Source: UBA11136 sp964482135 (GTDB lineage Bacteria; Pseudomonadota; Alphaproteobacteria; UBA11136). From it: DNA of 38,414 nt. Positions 23,064-31,302 of the stretch are shown piece by piece. Every line of letters begins with the position of its first letter. Position 1 is the first letter of the stretch. The stretch covers positions 1 to 38,414 of the forward strand of contig CAYZWF010000021.1 of the NCBI GenBank assembly GCA_964482135.1, given 5' to 3'. The notes under the pieces were generated by a model. The model was not told the DNA's origin and searched no databases. It saw only the letters and a program-made list of their open reading frames with translations. A program made the translations under genes and the position numbers.

Positions 23064-24902
23064 ATGAGCCCACGCCGTTACATGCTGCCGGGAGGACTGT
23101 TCCTGATCCTCGCCTTGGCCGTGCTGATGCTCGATTTCCCGGGTTTGGGGGCGGCGCCGGTCCTGGCCGGAGAACCGGCGGCGGTTGCCGTTGCGGACGG
23201 TGCCGCTGTTGTGGAGGACGGCACTGCCGTGGCTCTTGCGGCGCCGCAACTGGGGGCCGCCGATTATCCCCAAATCGCCGGCGTCAACAGCCGCGTGGTG
23301 GTGTGGATCGCGGCCCAGCTGCATCTGTGGTTTGCCGCCTTCGTGTTGGCGGTGCCGATTTTCGTCTTCATCATCGAGGCCATCGGCATGCGCACCCGCG
23401 ACAAGCGCTATGACGACATGGCCTATGAATTCATCAAGGTCAGCATCACGGCCTATTCGCTGACCGCCGTTCTGGGCGGACTCCTGCTGTTCTCCCTGAT
23501 CCTTTTTTATCCGGGTCTTTTCGATTATCTCGCCGCCATTTTCAGCGAGAGCATGTTCTATTACGCGCTTCTCTTCTTTCTCGAGAGCGCCACCCTTTAT
23601 ATCTACTATTACGGTTGGCACTGGCTTCAGGGCGGGTTCAGGAAATGGGTGCATCTTACGCTGGGCCTGATGCTGAACGCCGTCGGCACGGTCCTGATGC
23701 TTCTCGCCAATGCCTGGTTGACCTTCATGATGAGCCCCGCCGGCATTGATGGGGCCGGCGTGTTCGGCGGCGATAGCTGGGCGGCTATTCACAATTTCCT
23801 GTGGAACCCCATCAATATCCACCGCTTTATCGCCAACATCGCTTATGGCGGCTCCATCGTCGGCGCCTATGCGGCCTTCAAGTTCCTGACCTCTGCGAAG
23901 GCCGAGGAACGGGCTCATTATGACTGGATGGGGTACAACGCCAATTTCATCGCCATTTCGGCGCTGCTGCCTTTGCCTTTCGCCGGTTATTACCTGGCGG
24001 CGGAAATCTACGCCTACAGCCAGCAAATGGGAATCACCCTGATGGGCGGTATCTTCGCCTGGCTGTTCATCATCCAGGCGGTGCTCATCGGCACGTTGTT
24101 CCTGTCGGCCAATTATTACCTGTGGTGCGGAATGGGGCGCAGCGACGGCGCCAAGCGCTATTTCAAATATATAAAGTACATCGCCATCGTTCTCGTGGGC
24201 GCCTTCCTGGTCTGGTTTACCCCCCATACCCTGGTGCTGACGAATGAGGAACTAAAGGCGCTGGGCGGACCGCATCATAAATATCTGGGTCCGCTCGGGA
24301 TCATGCCGGCCAAGAATACGGCGGTGAATATAATGATCCTGTTCACGGCCATAAGTTTTCTGATCTACCGGCGCGCCAACAAGATCGCCACGGTGCCCTG
24401 GGTCAAGATAGGCAATGCCGTGCAGGTGGCGCTTTTCAGCTCCGGCATCGTCAACATCATGTTCCTCGGCATCTATCACGGATATTTCACCAATACCGTT
24501 TACAAGGTGGCGGCCTCCATCCCGCAGGTTCTGACCACGCTGCTCATCATCGTCGTCAGCACGGTTATCGATTCCTTCATGTACAGGGGTTCCAAGGAAG
24601 TGGCTCCCCTCCACTGGGGCCGTATTCCGGGCCGCGCCCAATATGCCCTTTTCCTTCTCGCGGTCTCCTTTACCTGGCTCATGGGGCTGATGGGCTATAT
24701 CCGTTCCGGCATTCGCCAGCACTGGCATGTGGTGGATGTGGTGCGGGACAATTCCGTGGACGCCATCACGCCGACCCTGGGCTATGCCGCGAATGTGGTC
24801 TCGGTGGCGGCGATCCTGTTCATGGCCATGGTGATCTTCGTCTTCTGGCTGAGCCAGATCAGCACCACCAAGGCGCTCCCTTCCGGATACTGGAAGGAGT
24901 AG
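23064..24902 (+). CDS. Cytochrome bd-like (CydA-like) membrane protein, copy 2
   Basis: 612 aa, about 13-15 membrane segments. Paralogue of the protein at 15566: shared H87 (AAQLHLWFAAFVLA), E174 (LFFLESATLYIYYYGW), H253 (NIHRFIANIAYGG), MSPAGID, HYDWMGYNANFIAI, LPLPFAGYYL, MPAKN and LMGYIRSGIRQHWH. No GRQPW quinol loop was found. The N-terminus carries a signal-like segment and then an Ala/Val/Gly-rich stretch (about residues 30-66) before the first core helix. About 55 residues present in copy 1 near its residue 170-225 are missing. It is followed 6 bp later by a di-heme cytochrome, tighter than in module 1. Confidence 0.82.
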   Translation: MSPRRYMLPGGLFLILALAVLMLDFPGLGAAPVLAGEPAAVAVADGAAVVEDGTAVALAAPQLGAADYPQIAGVNSRVVVWIAAQLHLWFAAFVLAVPIFVFIIEAIGMRTRDKRYDDMAYEFIKVSITAYSLTAVLGGLLLFSLILFYPGLFDYLAAIFSESMFYYALLFFLESATLYIYYYGWHWLQGGFRKWVHLTLGLMLNAVGTVLMLLANAWLTFMMSPAGIDGAGVFGGDSWAAIHNFLWNPINIHRFIANIAYGGSIVGAYAAFKFLTSAKAEERAHYDWMGYNANFIAISALLPLPFAGYYLAAEIYAYSQQMGITLMGGIFAWLFIIQAVLIGTLFLSANYYLWCGMGRSDGAKRYFKYIKYIAIVLVGAFLVWFTPHTLVLTNEELKALGGPHHKYLGPLGIMPAKNTAVNIMILFTAISFLIYRRANKIATVPWVKIGNAVQVALFSSGIVNIMFLGIYHGYFTNTVYKVAASIPQVLTTLLIIVVSTVIDSFMYRGSKEVAPLHWGRIPGRAQYALFLLAVSFTWLMGLMGYIRSGIRQHWHVVDVVRDNSVDAITPTLGYAANVVSVAAILFMAMVIFVFWLSQISTTKALPSGYWKE

Positions 24903-24908
24903 GCGGTC

Positions 24909-25724
24909 ATGCGTCAGTTCTTTGTGGTCATTCTGTTCTCGCTTCTGACTATCGGTTTCTTCGCCGGATTCTCTAATTTCGGCATTCCCCAGATCGAGCC
25001 GGCGCCGCCACCTCAGGAAGAAAAGCTCGATCTCGGCTCCATGACCATGGAGCAGTTCGTTGCCCTTGGAGAAAGGATTTTCAGCGGCAGGGGAACCTGT
25101 ACGCTGTGTCACAATAATCTGGGCCGCGCGCCCATGCTTGACGTGGCGGTCGGAGTCGCGGCGGAGCGTCTGGCCGATGAACGCTATCAGGGCGAAGCCA
25201 CGAACGCCGAGGAATACATCATCGAATCCATGATAAAGCCGTCGGCATTCGTGGTCGCCGGATTTGGCAAGAAAGGCACCAACGACGCCGAAAGTCCCAT
25301 GCCCGATGTCTCGAAGGGAAGCGTCGGTCTCTCCGGGGCCGAGATCGCGGCGGTGGTGGCCTATCTTCAGGAAACCGGCGGCGCCGAAATTACCGTGGAA
25401 ATCCCTACCGATATGGAAACTGCGGAAAAGGAGGACGAGGAGGAGGCCGAACAACGGGCCGCCATTGCCGACCCGCAAGCTTTGATGGAACAGTTCGCCT
25501 GCGAAGCTTGCCATATCATCTCCGGCGAGGGTGGAGATATAGGCCCCGACCTCAGCAAGATCGGCGCTGCCCGCGATCGTGACTATCTGCGCCGCGCTCT
25601 CATTGATCCCAACGCCGAGGTCGCCGAAGGATTCGAGCTGGACACGATGCCCCCCGAGATGGGCGAACAGATGTATGCCGTCGAGGTGGAAACCCTCGTC
25701 GATTATCTCTCCGGGCTGAAGTGA
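24909..25724 (+). CDS. Membrane-anchored di-heme cytochrome c, module 2
   Basis: 271 aa. N-terminal TM (about residues 3-20), haem sites C64-x-x-C67-H68 (CTLCHNNLGRAP) and C198-x-x-C201-H202 (CEACHIISGEGGDIGPDLS), separated by a strongly acidic linker (EKEDEEEAEQ). It matches the module 1 protein at 17766 in order, including the GDIGPDLS/GEIGPDLT text after the second haem, but ends soon after (ELDTMPPEMGEQMYAV), missing the long TIGR02603-like tail. Expected to sit in the periplasm against the bd-like protein. Confidence 0.86.
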   Translation: MRQFFVVILFSLLTIGFFAGFSNFGIPQIEPAPPPQEEKLDLGSMTMEQFVALGERIFSGRGTCTLCHNNLGRAPMLDVAVGVAAERLADERYQGEATNAEEYIIESMIKPSAFVVAGFGKKGTNDAESPMPDVSKGSVGLSGAEIAAVVAYLQETGGAEITVEIPTDMETAEKEDEEEAEQRAAIADPQALMEQFACEACHIISGEGGDIGPDLSKIGAARDRDYLRRALIDPNAEVAEGFELDTMPPEMGEQMYAVEVETLVDYLSGLK

Positions 25725-25737
25725 GCGGGGGCTGGTG

Positions 25738-26505
25738 ATGAGAATTCCAAGATTACTTCAGGCGGTTCTGGTTATGGCCGGGGTTTGCGCCGGATTCATT
25801 GTCGTTTTCGACATCATTCTGGGCCAGGTCATTCCGTCGAGCCTTCTCACTATGTATATGTTCTTCGTCGCCGCCGGTGTCTTCATGACCTTCACCTGTG
25901 ACGAGGAGATTACGCGGGAACTGGTGGCGCCGATCAAGGCGCTGGTGGAGGATCCCGCCAAAAGGCCGCTGCGTAATGTGGTTTTCGTCGTGGTTCCGCT
26001 GGTAGCCGGTGTCTTCACATATGCCCAGATGAAGCCGAGTCTGGAGGCCCCCGTGGAACTGCGCTCCATTCATCCGGCGCCGCCGACCACGGCCAAGATT
26101 TTCGGCAAGCGAGTCAACCTGTTGCAGCTGGAAAATCCATACCGCAAGATCGAAAAGGAAGACCCTGAGCAGTTCAGGGGACTGGTGGCCGAAGGCGCGG
26201 AAGTTTACATCCGCAACTGTCAGTACTGTCATGGCGACAAGCTGGACGGCAAAGGCCCCTACGCGGCGGGTCTCAACCCGACGCCCCTGAATTTCCAGGA
26301 TATAGGCACCATCGCCCAGCTCCAGGAATCCTATCTATTCTGGCGTATCGCCACGGGTGGGCCCGGCCTGCCCAAGGAGGCGGCGCCGTGGATCTCATCC
26401 ATGCCGGTTTGGCAGAACTTCCTCAAGGAAGACGAAATCTGGAAAGTGGTTCTCTTTCTTTATGACTATACGGGCCACCGTCCGCGCTCGTGGGAGCACG
26501 AATGA
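25738..26505 (+). CDS. Multi-TM mono-heme cytochrome c, module 2
   Basis: 255 aa. Hydrophobic segments at about residues 7-28, 35-52 and 80-95, then one haem site at C161-x-x-C164-H165 (CQYCHGDKLDGKGPYA) and FWRIATGGPGLPKEAAPWISSMP with a likely axial Met. Counterpart of the module 1 protein at 18763. I take the ATG at 25738, just after a GTG at 25735; GGGGG lies upstream. It shares a 4-nt ATGA overlap with the next gene. Confidence 0.84.
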   Translation: MRIPRLLQAVLVMAGVCAGFIVVFDIILGQVIPSSLLTMYMFFVAAGVFMTFTCDEEITRELVAPIKALVEDPAKRPLRNVVFVVVPLVAGVFTYAQMKPSLEAPVELRSIHPAPPTTAKIFGKRVNLLQLENPYRKIEKEDPEQFRGLVAEGAEVYIRNCQYCHGDKLDGKGPYAAGLNPTPLNFQDIGTIAQLQESYLFWRIATGGPGLPKEAAPWISSMPVWQNFLKEDEIWKVVLFLYDYTGHRPRSWEHE

Positions 26506-28052
26506 TGGCGCTGCGATATTTTCTCCGCGCGGCCCTGCCGCTCTTTCTCGCCGCGATACTTGCCGCTCCTCCGGCCGCCGCCAAGCCCGGTGACATTGAT
26601 CGTGGCGCCGAGGTTTATGAGAAGCGCTGCATGGGGTGTCACGGCGAGGAGGGAGAGGGCGACGGCCCCGCCGCCGAGCTCCTGAACCCGCCACCCCGGG
26701 ATTTCAGCGCCGGCCAGTATAAAATCAAGACCACCGCTTTCGACGATATGGTTCCCAATGACGAAGACCTGTTGCGCATGGTCCGCGACGGCATGCCCGG
26801 AACCGCCATGCCCGGATGGGGCGATATCCTCTCGGAACAGGAGATGTGGGATGTGATCGCCTACATCAAAACCTTCGCCGGGTTGGAAGAAGAGGCACCC
26901 AGCGTCCAGCTGGAGTACGGCGAGCAGGTGGCATCCTCGGCGGAGAGCATCGCCGCCGGGGAAAAACTTTTCCATGAAGACGACAGATGCTCGGAATGCC
27001 ACGGCCAGCAGGGCAGGGGCGATGCCGTCAAGAAACTCAAGGATGATGACGGCAACCGTACCTGGCCGCGTAACCTGAGCAAGTTCTGGACCTTCCGCGC
27101 CAGCAACGATCCCAAGGATATTTTTGCCCGCGTCTCGGTGGGTATCCCCGGCACCCAGATGCCTTCTTTCGCCGATCCCAAGAGCAAGAAGAAGCTTTCG
27201 GTGGAGGAACGCTGGCATGTGGCCAATTATGTGGCTTCGCTGGTCAAGGGGGAGGAGGTGGTCCGTCCAGAGAACACGGTGGTCAAGGCGGGCAAGATGG
27301 ATAGCCCCTTGCCCGATGCTCCCGATGATCCGATCTGGCGGGAGGCGGCGCCGGCCACGTTTTTCCTGGTGCCCCAGATCATCGGCAAGGAACGGTTCTT
27401 CACGCCTTCCAACGACACCATCACGGTCAGGGCGCTCTATAACGCCGACGAGATTGCCTTTCTTCTTGAATGGGATGACAGGACAAACAGCATTCCTGGC
27501 GATGACAAGGCCGAGAAGATCGCAGACGAGGGCATGGCTGAGGACGCCGTCGCTATCCAGCTCCCCGTGGTTATCCCCAAGGGCATGGAGAAGCCCTATT
27601 TCGGTATGGGAGATACCGCCAACCCGGTGAGCCTGTGGCAATGGAAGAGCGGAACGGCGGAAGAGTCTCAGGGGTTTCGCCTTTATAACGCCAAGGGATT
27701 TGAGGACGTATCGGAACGGGATGCGGCGTCGGTAAACCTTCGGGGTAAGGGTATGTTCACCGATGGCACTTGGCGCGTGATCATGCGGCGTCCGCTCAGG
27801 GCCGGGGATCCCGGGACCGATATTCAGTTCGAGGAAGGGCGCTTCATTCCCATCGCCTTCGCCGCCTGGGATGGCAGTAATGGCGAAAAAGGCTCCCAGC
27901 ACACCATGACCACATGGTACTGGTTGTTGCTTAAACCCGATGCCGGTTCCAAGCCGCTCATCGCTGCCATCGCCGTCGCTCTTGTGCTTGGCGCCGCGCT
28001 TCTGTGGTGGGGGCGGGCCGCCGCTAAACGTGGCGGATACAAGGGAGTCTGA
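26502..28052 (+). CDS. Di-heme cytochrome c fused to EB_dh-type domain, module 2
   Basis: 516 aa. Signal peptide (about residues 1-27), haem c sites C43-x-x-C46-H47 and C163-x-x-C166-H167, an EB_dh-like domain from about residue 260 to 470 (DDPIWREAAPATFFLVPQ, EIAFLLEWDDRTN, FIPIAFAAWDGSNGEKG), and a C-terminal TM (LIAAIAVALVLGAALLWWG). Same architecture and order as the protein at 19728. The shared AWDGSNGE motif near the C-terminal end is characteristic of the EB_dh family. A haem b in this domain is expected from the family, not shown here. Confidence 0.87.
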   Translation: MMALRYFLRAALPLFLAAILAAPPAAAKPGDIDRGAEVYEKRCMGCHGEEGEGDGPAAELLNPPPRDFSAGQYKIKTTAFDDMVPNDEDLLRMVRDGMPGTAMPGWGDILSEQEMWDVIAYIKTFAGLEEEAPSVQLEYGEQVASSAESIAAGEKLFHEDDRCSECHGQQGRGDAVKKLKDDDGNRTWPRNLSKFWTFRASNDPKDIFARVSVGIPGTQMPSFADPKSKKKLSVEERWHVANYVASLVKGEEVVRPENTVVKAGKMDSPLPDAPDDPIWREAAPATFFLVPQIIGKERFFTPSNDTITVRALYNADEIAFLLEWDDRTNSIPGDDKAEKIADEGMAEDAVAIQLPVVIPKGMEKPYFGMGDTANPVSLWQWKSGTAEESQGFRLYNAKGFEDVSERDAASVNLRGKGMFTDGTWRVIMRRPLRAGDPGTDIQFEEGRFIPIAFAAWDGSNGEKGSQHTMTTWYWLLLKPDAGSKPLIAAIAVALVLGAALLWWGRAAAKRGGYKGV

Positions 28053-28063
28053 GGGAGGACGTC

Positions 28064-28261
28064 ATGGCTGATTGCGAAGAAACCAGGAAGGGCGCCATAC
28101 CTAAACTCTTTGGAGTCGTCCTGATTTTTCTCGGCGTACTCGACAGCATGCTGTCCTGGCGTGGTGGCCTCGCGCTGGATGCTTTTTACGTGTTTCTGAT
28201 AGCCGGTGGCGCGCTCCTTTATTTTATCGGCGCGGTGAGACAGGGAAGGGAACAGCAATGA
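28064..28261 (+). CDS. Small two-TM membrane protein
   Basis: 65 aa. Basic N-terminal tail (ETRKGAIPK), two membrane segments (about residues 14-30 and 39-58) joined by a short loop, and a charged end (RQGREQQ). GGGAGG precedes the ATG. Not a family I can name. It closes the module 2 cytochrome run and could be a minor subunit or assembly factor. Confidence 0.7.
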   Translation: MADCEETRKGAIPKLFGVVLIFLGVLDSMLSWRGGLALDAFYVFLIAGGALLYFIGAVRQGREQQ

Positions 28262-28284
28262 GTCACGGGATATCCCGGCGATGA
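28258..28284 (+). CDS. 8-codon bridging micro-ORF
   Basis: Encodes only MSHGISRR. It starts in an ATGA overlap with the preceding stop and ends in an ATGA overlap with the flavoprotein start at 28281. Too short to be a functional protein; fits a coupling device. Confidence 0.25.
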   Translation: MSHGISRR

Positions 28285-29720
28285 TTGTGGACGTCGCCAT
28301 CATCGGTGGTGGGGTTTCGGGCCTGGCCACCGCCTATGGCCTTAAGCGCAAGGGGTTTCATGTCGCCGTGCTCGAACGCCAGAAGAGCGCCGGCGGCAAT
28401 GCGGTTTCGGAACGCTTCGGTGGATTTCTCATGGAACACGGGCCGAGTACCATGAACGCCGATTCCACCGCTGCGGTTGGCCTCTCCCGCGAACTCGGGA
28501 TTGATCATGAAAGATGTGACCTTGGTGATGGCGTGCAACAGCGTTATCTGGTGGCGCGGGGGCGTCTTGAGGGAATTTCTACCGGCCCTCTCGGGTTTCT
28601 GCTCTCGGGATATCTTTCCCCACAGGCGCGATTGCGTTTGTTGGCGGAGATCGCCGTTTCCTCCCGTGGAGATCATGGCGGTGATCATAACGACGAAACG
28701 GTGATGGCGTTTTGTACCCGCCGTTTCGGACGCGAGACGGCCGAACGCATCATCGACCCCTTGGTTGCCGGAATATATGGCGGCCGGGCGTCAGAGCTTT
28801 CCGTCTCGGCGGTGTTCCCCAAGCTTGTCGAACTGGAGAGGAAACATGGTTCCGTTACCTTGGGGATTCTGCGTGGTCGCCGGCGAGGCCGGAAAATGCC
28901 GGGCAAGCGGCTCTTCTCCTGGAGAAACGGTATGGCGACGCTTCCCGGCATTCTTACCAGTTATCTGAACCAGGAGGTGACGACGGGAATTACGGTTCGC
29001 CAGATTATTCCACGCAGGGGTGGATTCCGGGTGGATATGGGTAATGCCGGTATGCTCGACGCCCGCGCCGTGGTCGTGGCGACGCAGCCCCACGTGGCGT
29101 CGCGGCTACTTGAAAGTGCGGATATGGATGCGGCGGCGGCGGCGGGAGCGATTCAAGCTCCGCCTATGGCCGTGGTATTTCTTGGCTATGCGCGCGGGGC
29201 CGTGAGCCATCCCCTTGATGGTCTCGGTTTCCTTACGCCGGAAAGTGAAAACCGGAATCTGCTCGGCGCCCAGTTCTGCTCAACCATGTTTGACGCACGG
29301 GCGCCCGAAGGCCACCTGGCCGTGGCAGGATATTTCGGTGGCGTCAGAGCGCCCGACCTTGCTCGCCTGCCGGCAGCTGATCTTGTTGCTCTTGCGCGTG
29401 AAGAATTCCGCGACCTAATCGGGGCCCGTGGTGATCCCGTAGTGGCGCGGGTGCGCCATTGGCCGGTGGGTCTTCCCCAATACCGGCCCGGCCATCGGGG
29501 GCTCGTCAACGAGTTGCGGTGCTTGAGCCAGCGGTTGCCAGGACTCTACGCCACGGGCAACTATTTCTCTGGCCCTTCGGTGGCCGCGTGCCTGAACGTT
29601 GCACAAGAGACAGTGGTTGAGGTTGGAAATTATCTCGAGAAAACGTCGATGGCGGCTGGCGCGCATCTCTCTGAGGAGGCTATCCACTCCGCCGCGCAAC
29701 GTATTTCCTTGCCGCGTTAA
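28281..29720 (+). CDS. Protoporphyrinogen/coproporphyrinogen oxidase-like flavoprotein
   Basis: 479 aa. N-terminal FAD-binding motif G9-x-G11-x-x-G14 followed by LERQKSAGGNA, then the amine-oxidase-family body with FLMEHGPSTMNAD, IIDPLVAGIYGGRASELSVSAVFP and a C-terminal LYATGNYFSGPSVAACLN that closes the FAD site. This is the pattern of HemY-type protoporphyrinogen oxidase, which makes the porphyrin for haem. HemY enzymes use O2, so its place beside anaerobic functions is odd; it may use another acceptor or serve in microoxic conditions. It could supply haem to the many cytochromes here, or act on a modified haem with the downstream radical SAM protein (inference). Confidence 0.85.
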   Translation: MIVDVAIIGGGVSGLATAYGLKRKGFHVAVLERQKSAGGNAVSERFGGFLMEHGPSTMNADSTAAVGLSRELGIDHERCDLGDGVQQRYLVARGRLEGISTGPLGFLLSGYLSPQARLRLLAEIAVSSRGDHGGDHNDETVMAFCTRRFGRETAERIIDPLVAGIYGGRASELSVSAVFPKLVELERKHGSVTLGILRGRRRGRKMPGKRLFSWRNGMATLPGILTSYLNQEVTTGITVRQIIPRRGGFRVDMGNAGMLDARAVVVATQPHVASRLLESADMDAAAAAGAIQAPPMAVVFLGYARGAVSHPLDGLGFLTPESENRNLLGAQFCSTMFDARAPEGHLAVAGYFGGVRAPDLARLPAADLVALAREEFRDLIGARGDPVVARVRHWPVGLPQYRPGHRGLVNELRCLSQRLPGLYATGNYFSGPSVAACLNVAQETVVEVGNYLEKTSMAAGAHLSEEAIHSAAQRISLPR

Positions 29721-29741
29721 TTACGCCGCCGCCCCCCTAGT

Positions 29742-29757
29742 GATGTATTATTACATC
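29742..29757 (+). promoter_or_regulatory. Perfect 16-bp palindrome upstream of the porin
   Basis: GATGTATTATTACATC has 6-bp arms around a TTAT spacer, in an AT-rich stretch with no gene. Its centre is about 47 bp upstream of the TATAAT at 29797, the right distance for an upstream activator site. It does not match the FNR (TTGAT-N4-ATCAA) or CRP consensus. Confidence 0.4.
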
Positions 29758-29796
29758 TATTATGGGGAAAAATGAGACGGTTTGTATAAGCTACTA

Positions 29797-29802
29797 TATA
29801 AT
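29797..29802 (+). promoter_or_regulatory. Probable -10 element (TATAAT) of the porin gene
   Basis: Perfect TATAAT in the 238-bp AT-rich gap before the porin. No good -35 lies 16-18 bp upstream, which suits activator dependence. Predicted start near 29809 gives a leader of about 150 nt. Confidence 0.45.
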
Positions 29803-29958
29803 GTATTCCTCTCATGGCTGCACACTAGATTTTGGGTTAATTGGGCGTAGAAAGTGTTGTTAATATGTCTTTACGAATGGATATTTTTCTTTGAATATCA
29901 TAGCATTATAGAGAAACCTTGCTTTACTAGGGGATATTTTTTGAGGAGAGGTCCCGTT

Positions 29959-31155
29959 ATGACGAACCAATTTTTTAAACTTGATTTTGCCGCCGCGTCG
30001 TCTCGTCGCTTCGCCTTCATGGCGGCCGTTTTCTCCGCGGCGGTGATTGTGGGTTCTCCGGGGGTGGCGCGGGCCGACATCTCACTGGACGAGGGGGGCA
30101 TTTTCAAGGCTTTCGGCGATCTCCGCCTGCGTTATGAAAGCGACTGGCAGTCCAAGCGCTCCAACGGCACTAACCGCGATGATCGCCAGCGTTTCCGCAT
30201 CCGCGCCCGTGCTGGCCTCAAGATTAATTACAGCAAGGACACCATGCTTTCCTTCCGGGTGCGCACCGGCTCCACGCGCAACCAACAGTCCCCCCATGTG
30301 ACGCTGGTTGATTTCAGCACCAACGGCGTTGGCCGCCAGGACGCGCTGGTGGATAAGGCCTTTATCAAGTCCAAGTTCGGCAAGACGACGGGTTGGATCG
30401 GCCGTAACGGGTTCCCCTTCTGGAAGCAGAATGAACTATTCTGGGATGATGACGCCACCATTCTGGGTTTGGCGGCTATCTATAAGGGCTATGAGTTGGG
30501 CGGTGGCAAGCTCGGCCTGCGCGCCGGCGCTTTTGCACTCCCCGATGGCATGCGCGCTTTCCAGGGTGATCTTCTGGCTGGCCAGGTGACCTATGACACC
30601 GCTATCGCCGGCACCAAGCTGACGGCGGCGGGCGGCTATTACCACATGGGCGGCGCCGAGAAAACGGCAAGATGGCTGAATAACAACAACGGTAACCGCG
30701 ATTACGACATCATGATGATAAGTGTCAAAGCTCAGCGCGACTTCTTCGGCATTCCCTTCACCCTGGGCGTCGATGGCATGCATAACTTCCATGATTATTC
30801 GGCTTCCGACGCCAATACCTTTACCGCCACCCATGAGGGTGAGGTGGATGGAGTCGACGTCCAGTTCCGCATAGGCAAAATGAAGAAACAGGGCGATTGG
30901 CTGCTGGGCTATTCCTACGCCTGGATCGAGACCTTCGCCGTCAATGCTTCTTACGCCCAGGACGACTGGATGCGCTGGGGCAGCGCCGACCAGACCGACG
31001 CCAGCGATTTCAAGGGCAGCGAGTTCCGGGCCGGCTATATGATCATGGATAAGGTCAACGCCTTGGCCCGCCTTTATATTGTGGATGCCATTTCCGATGC
31101 CAAGTCCGGCCAGGATGGCACCCGCTTCCGCCTCGACATCAATATGAAGTTCTAA
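29959..31155 (+). CDS. Outer-membrane porin-like beta-barrel protein
   Basis: 398 aa. Signal peptide (about residues 1-35, ending VARA) and then alternating beta-strand text rich in aromatic and Gly residues (FGDLRLRYESDWQ, QRFRIRARAGLKINY, WLLGYSYAWIETF), ending in FRLDINMKF with the terminal Phe typical of barrels inserted by BAM. The layout (GRNGFPFWKQNELFWDDDATILGLA) resembles the Porin_5-type putative porins. It could admit an oxyanion substrate to the periplasm (inference). ATG at 29959 with GAGGAGAGG upstream; the frame is open further but without a signal-like start. It has its own promoter region, separating it from the upstream operon. Confidence 0.83.
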   Translation: MTNQFFKLDFAAASSRRFAFMAAVFSAAVIVGSPGVARADISLDEGGIFKAFGDLRLRYESDWQSKRSNGTNRDDRQRFRIRARAGLKINYSKDTMLSFRVRTGSTRNQQSPHVTLVDFSTNGVGRQDALVDKAFIKSKFGKTTGWIGRNGFPFWKQNELFWDDDATILGLAAIYKGYELGGGKLGLRAGAFALPDGMRAFQGDLLAGQVTYDTAIAGTKLTAAGGYYHMGGAEKTARWLNNNNGNRDYDIMMISVKAQRDFFGIPFTLGVDGMHNFHDYSASDANTFTATHEGEVDGVDVQFRIGKMKKQGDWLLGYSYAWIETFAVNASYAQDDWMRWGSADQTDASDFKGSEFRAGYMIMDKVNALARLYIVDAISDAKSGQDGTRFRLDINMKF

Positions 31156-31170
31156 GCCCACCGGGCTTAG
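31152..31170 (+). terminator. Hairpin overlapping the porin stop codon
   Basis: CTAAGCCC-ACC-GGGCTTAG is a perfect 8-bp stem with a 3-nt loop; the TAA stop (31153-31155) lies in the left arm. No T-run follows on the + strand (GAAAAATT comes next), so it may stabilise the mRNA end as much as terminate transcription. Confidence 0.5.
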
Positions 31171-31270
31171 GAAAAATTAAGAATATTGCGCGGTTACGGC
31201 TTTTAAGCTGTGCCGCGTAGTGTTCTAATTGCGTTTAACTTTTGGCTGCGCCTGATTAGGGAGGGTTACG

Positions 31271-31300
31271 GTGGATATCAATAGTGGTTGCGGGTTCTAG
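31271..31300 (+). CDS. Possible 9-codon leader ORF of the Usp gene
   Basis: GTG start with a strong GGGAGGG 5 nt upstream; encodes VDINSGCGF and stops 2 nt before the GTG at 31303. The only good ribosome-binding site near the Usp gene serves this frame, so re-initiation after it could drive Usp translation. Confidence 0.25.
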   Translation: MDINSGCGF

Positions 31301-31302
31301 CT

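Noticed and set aside
29742..29757. FNR/Dnr box
   Set aside because: Arms are GATGTA/TACATC, not TTGAT/ATCAA.
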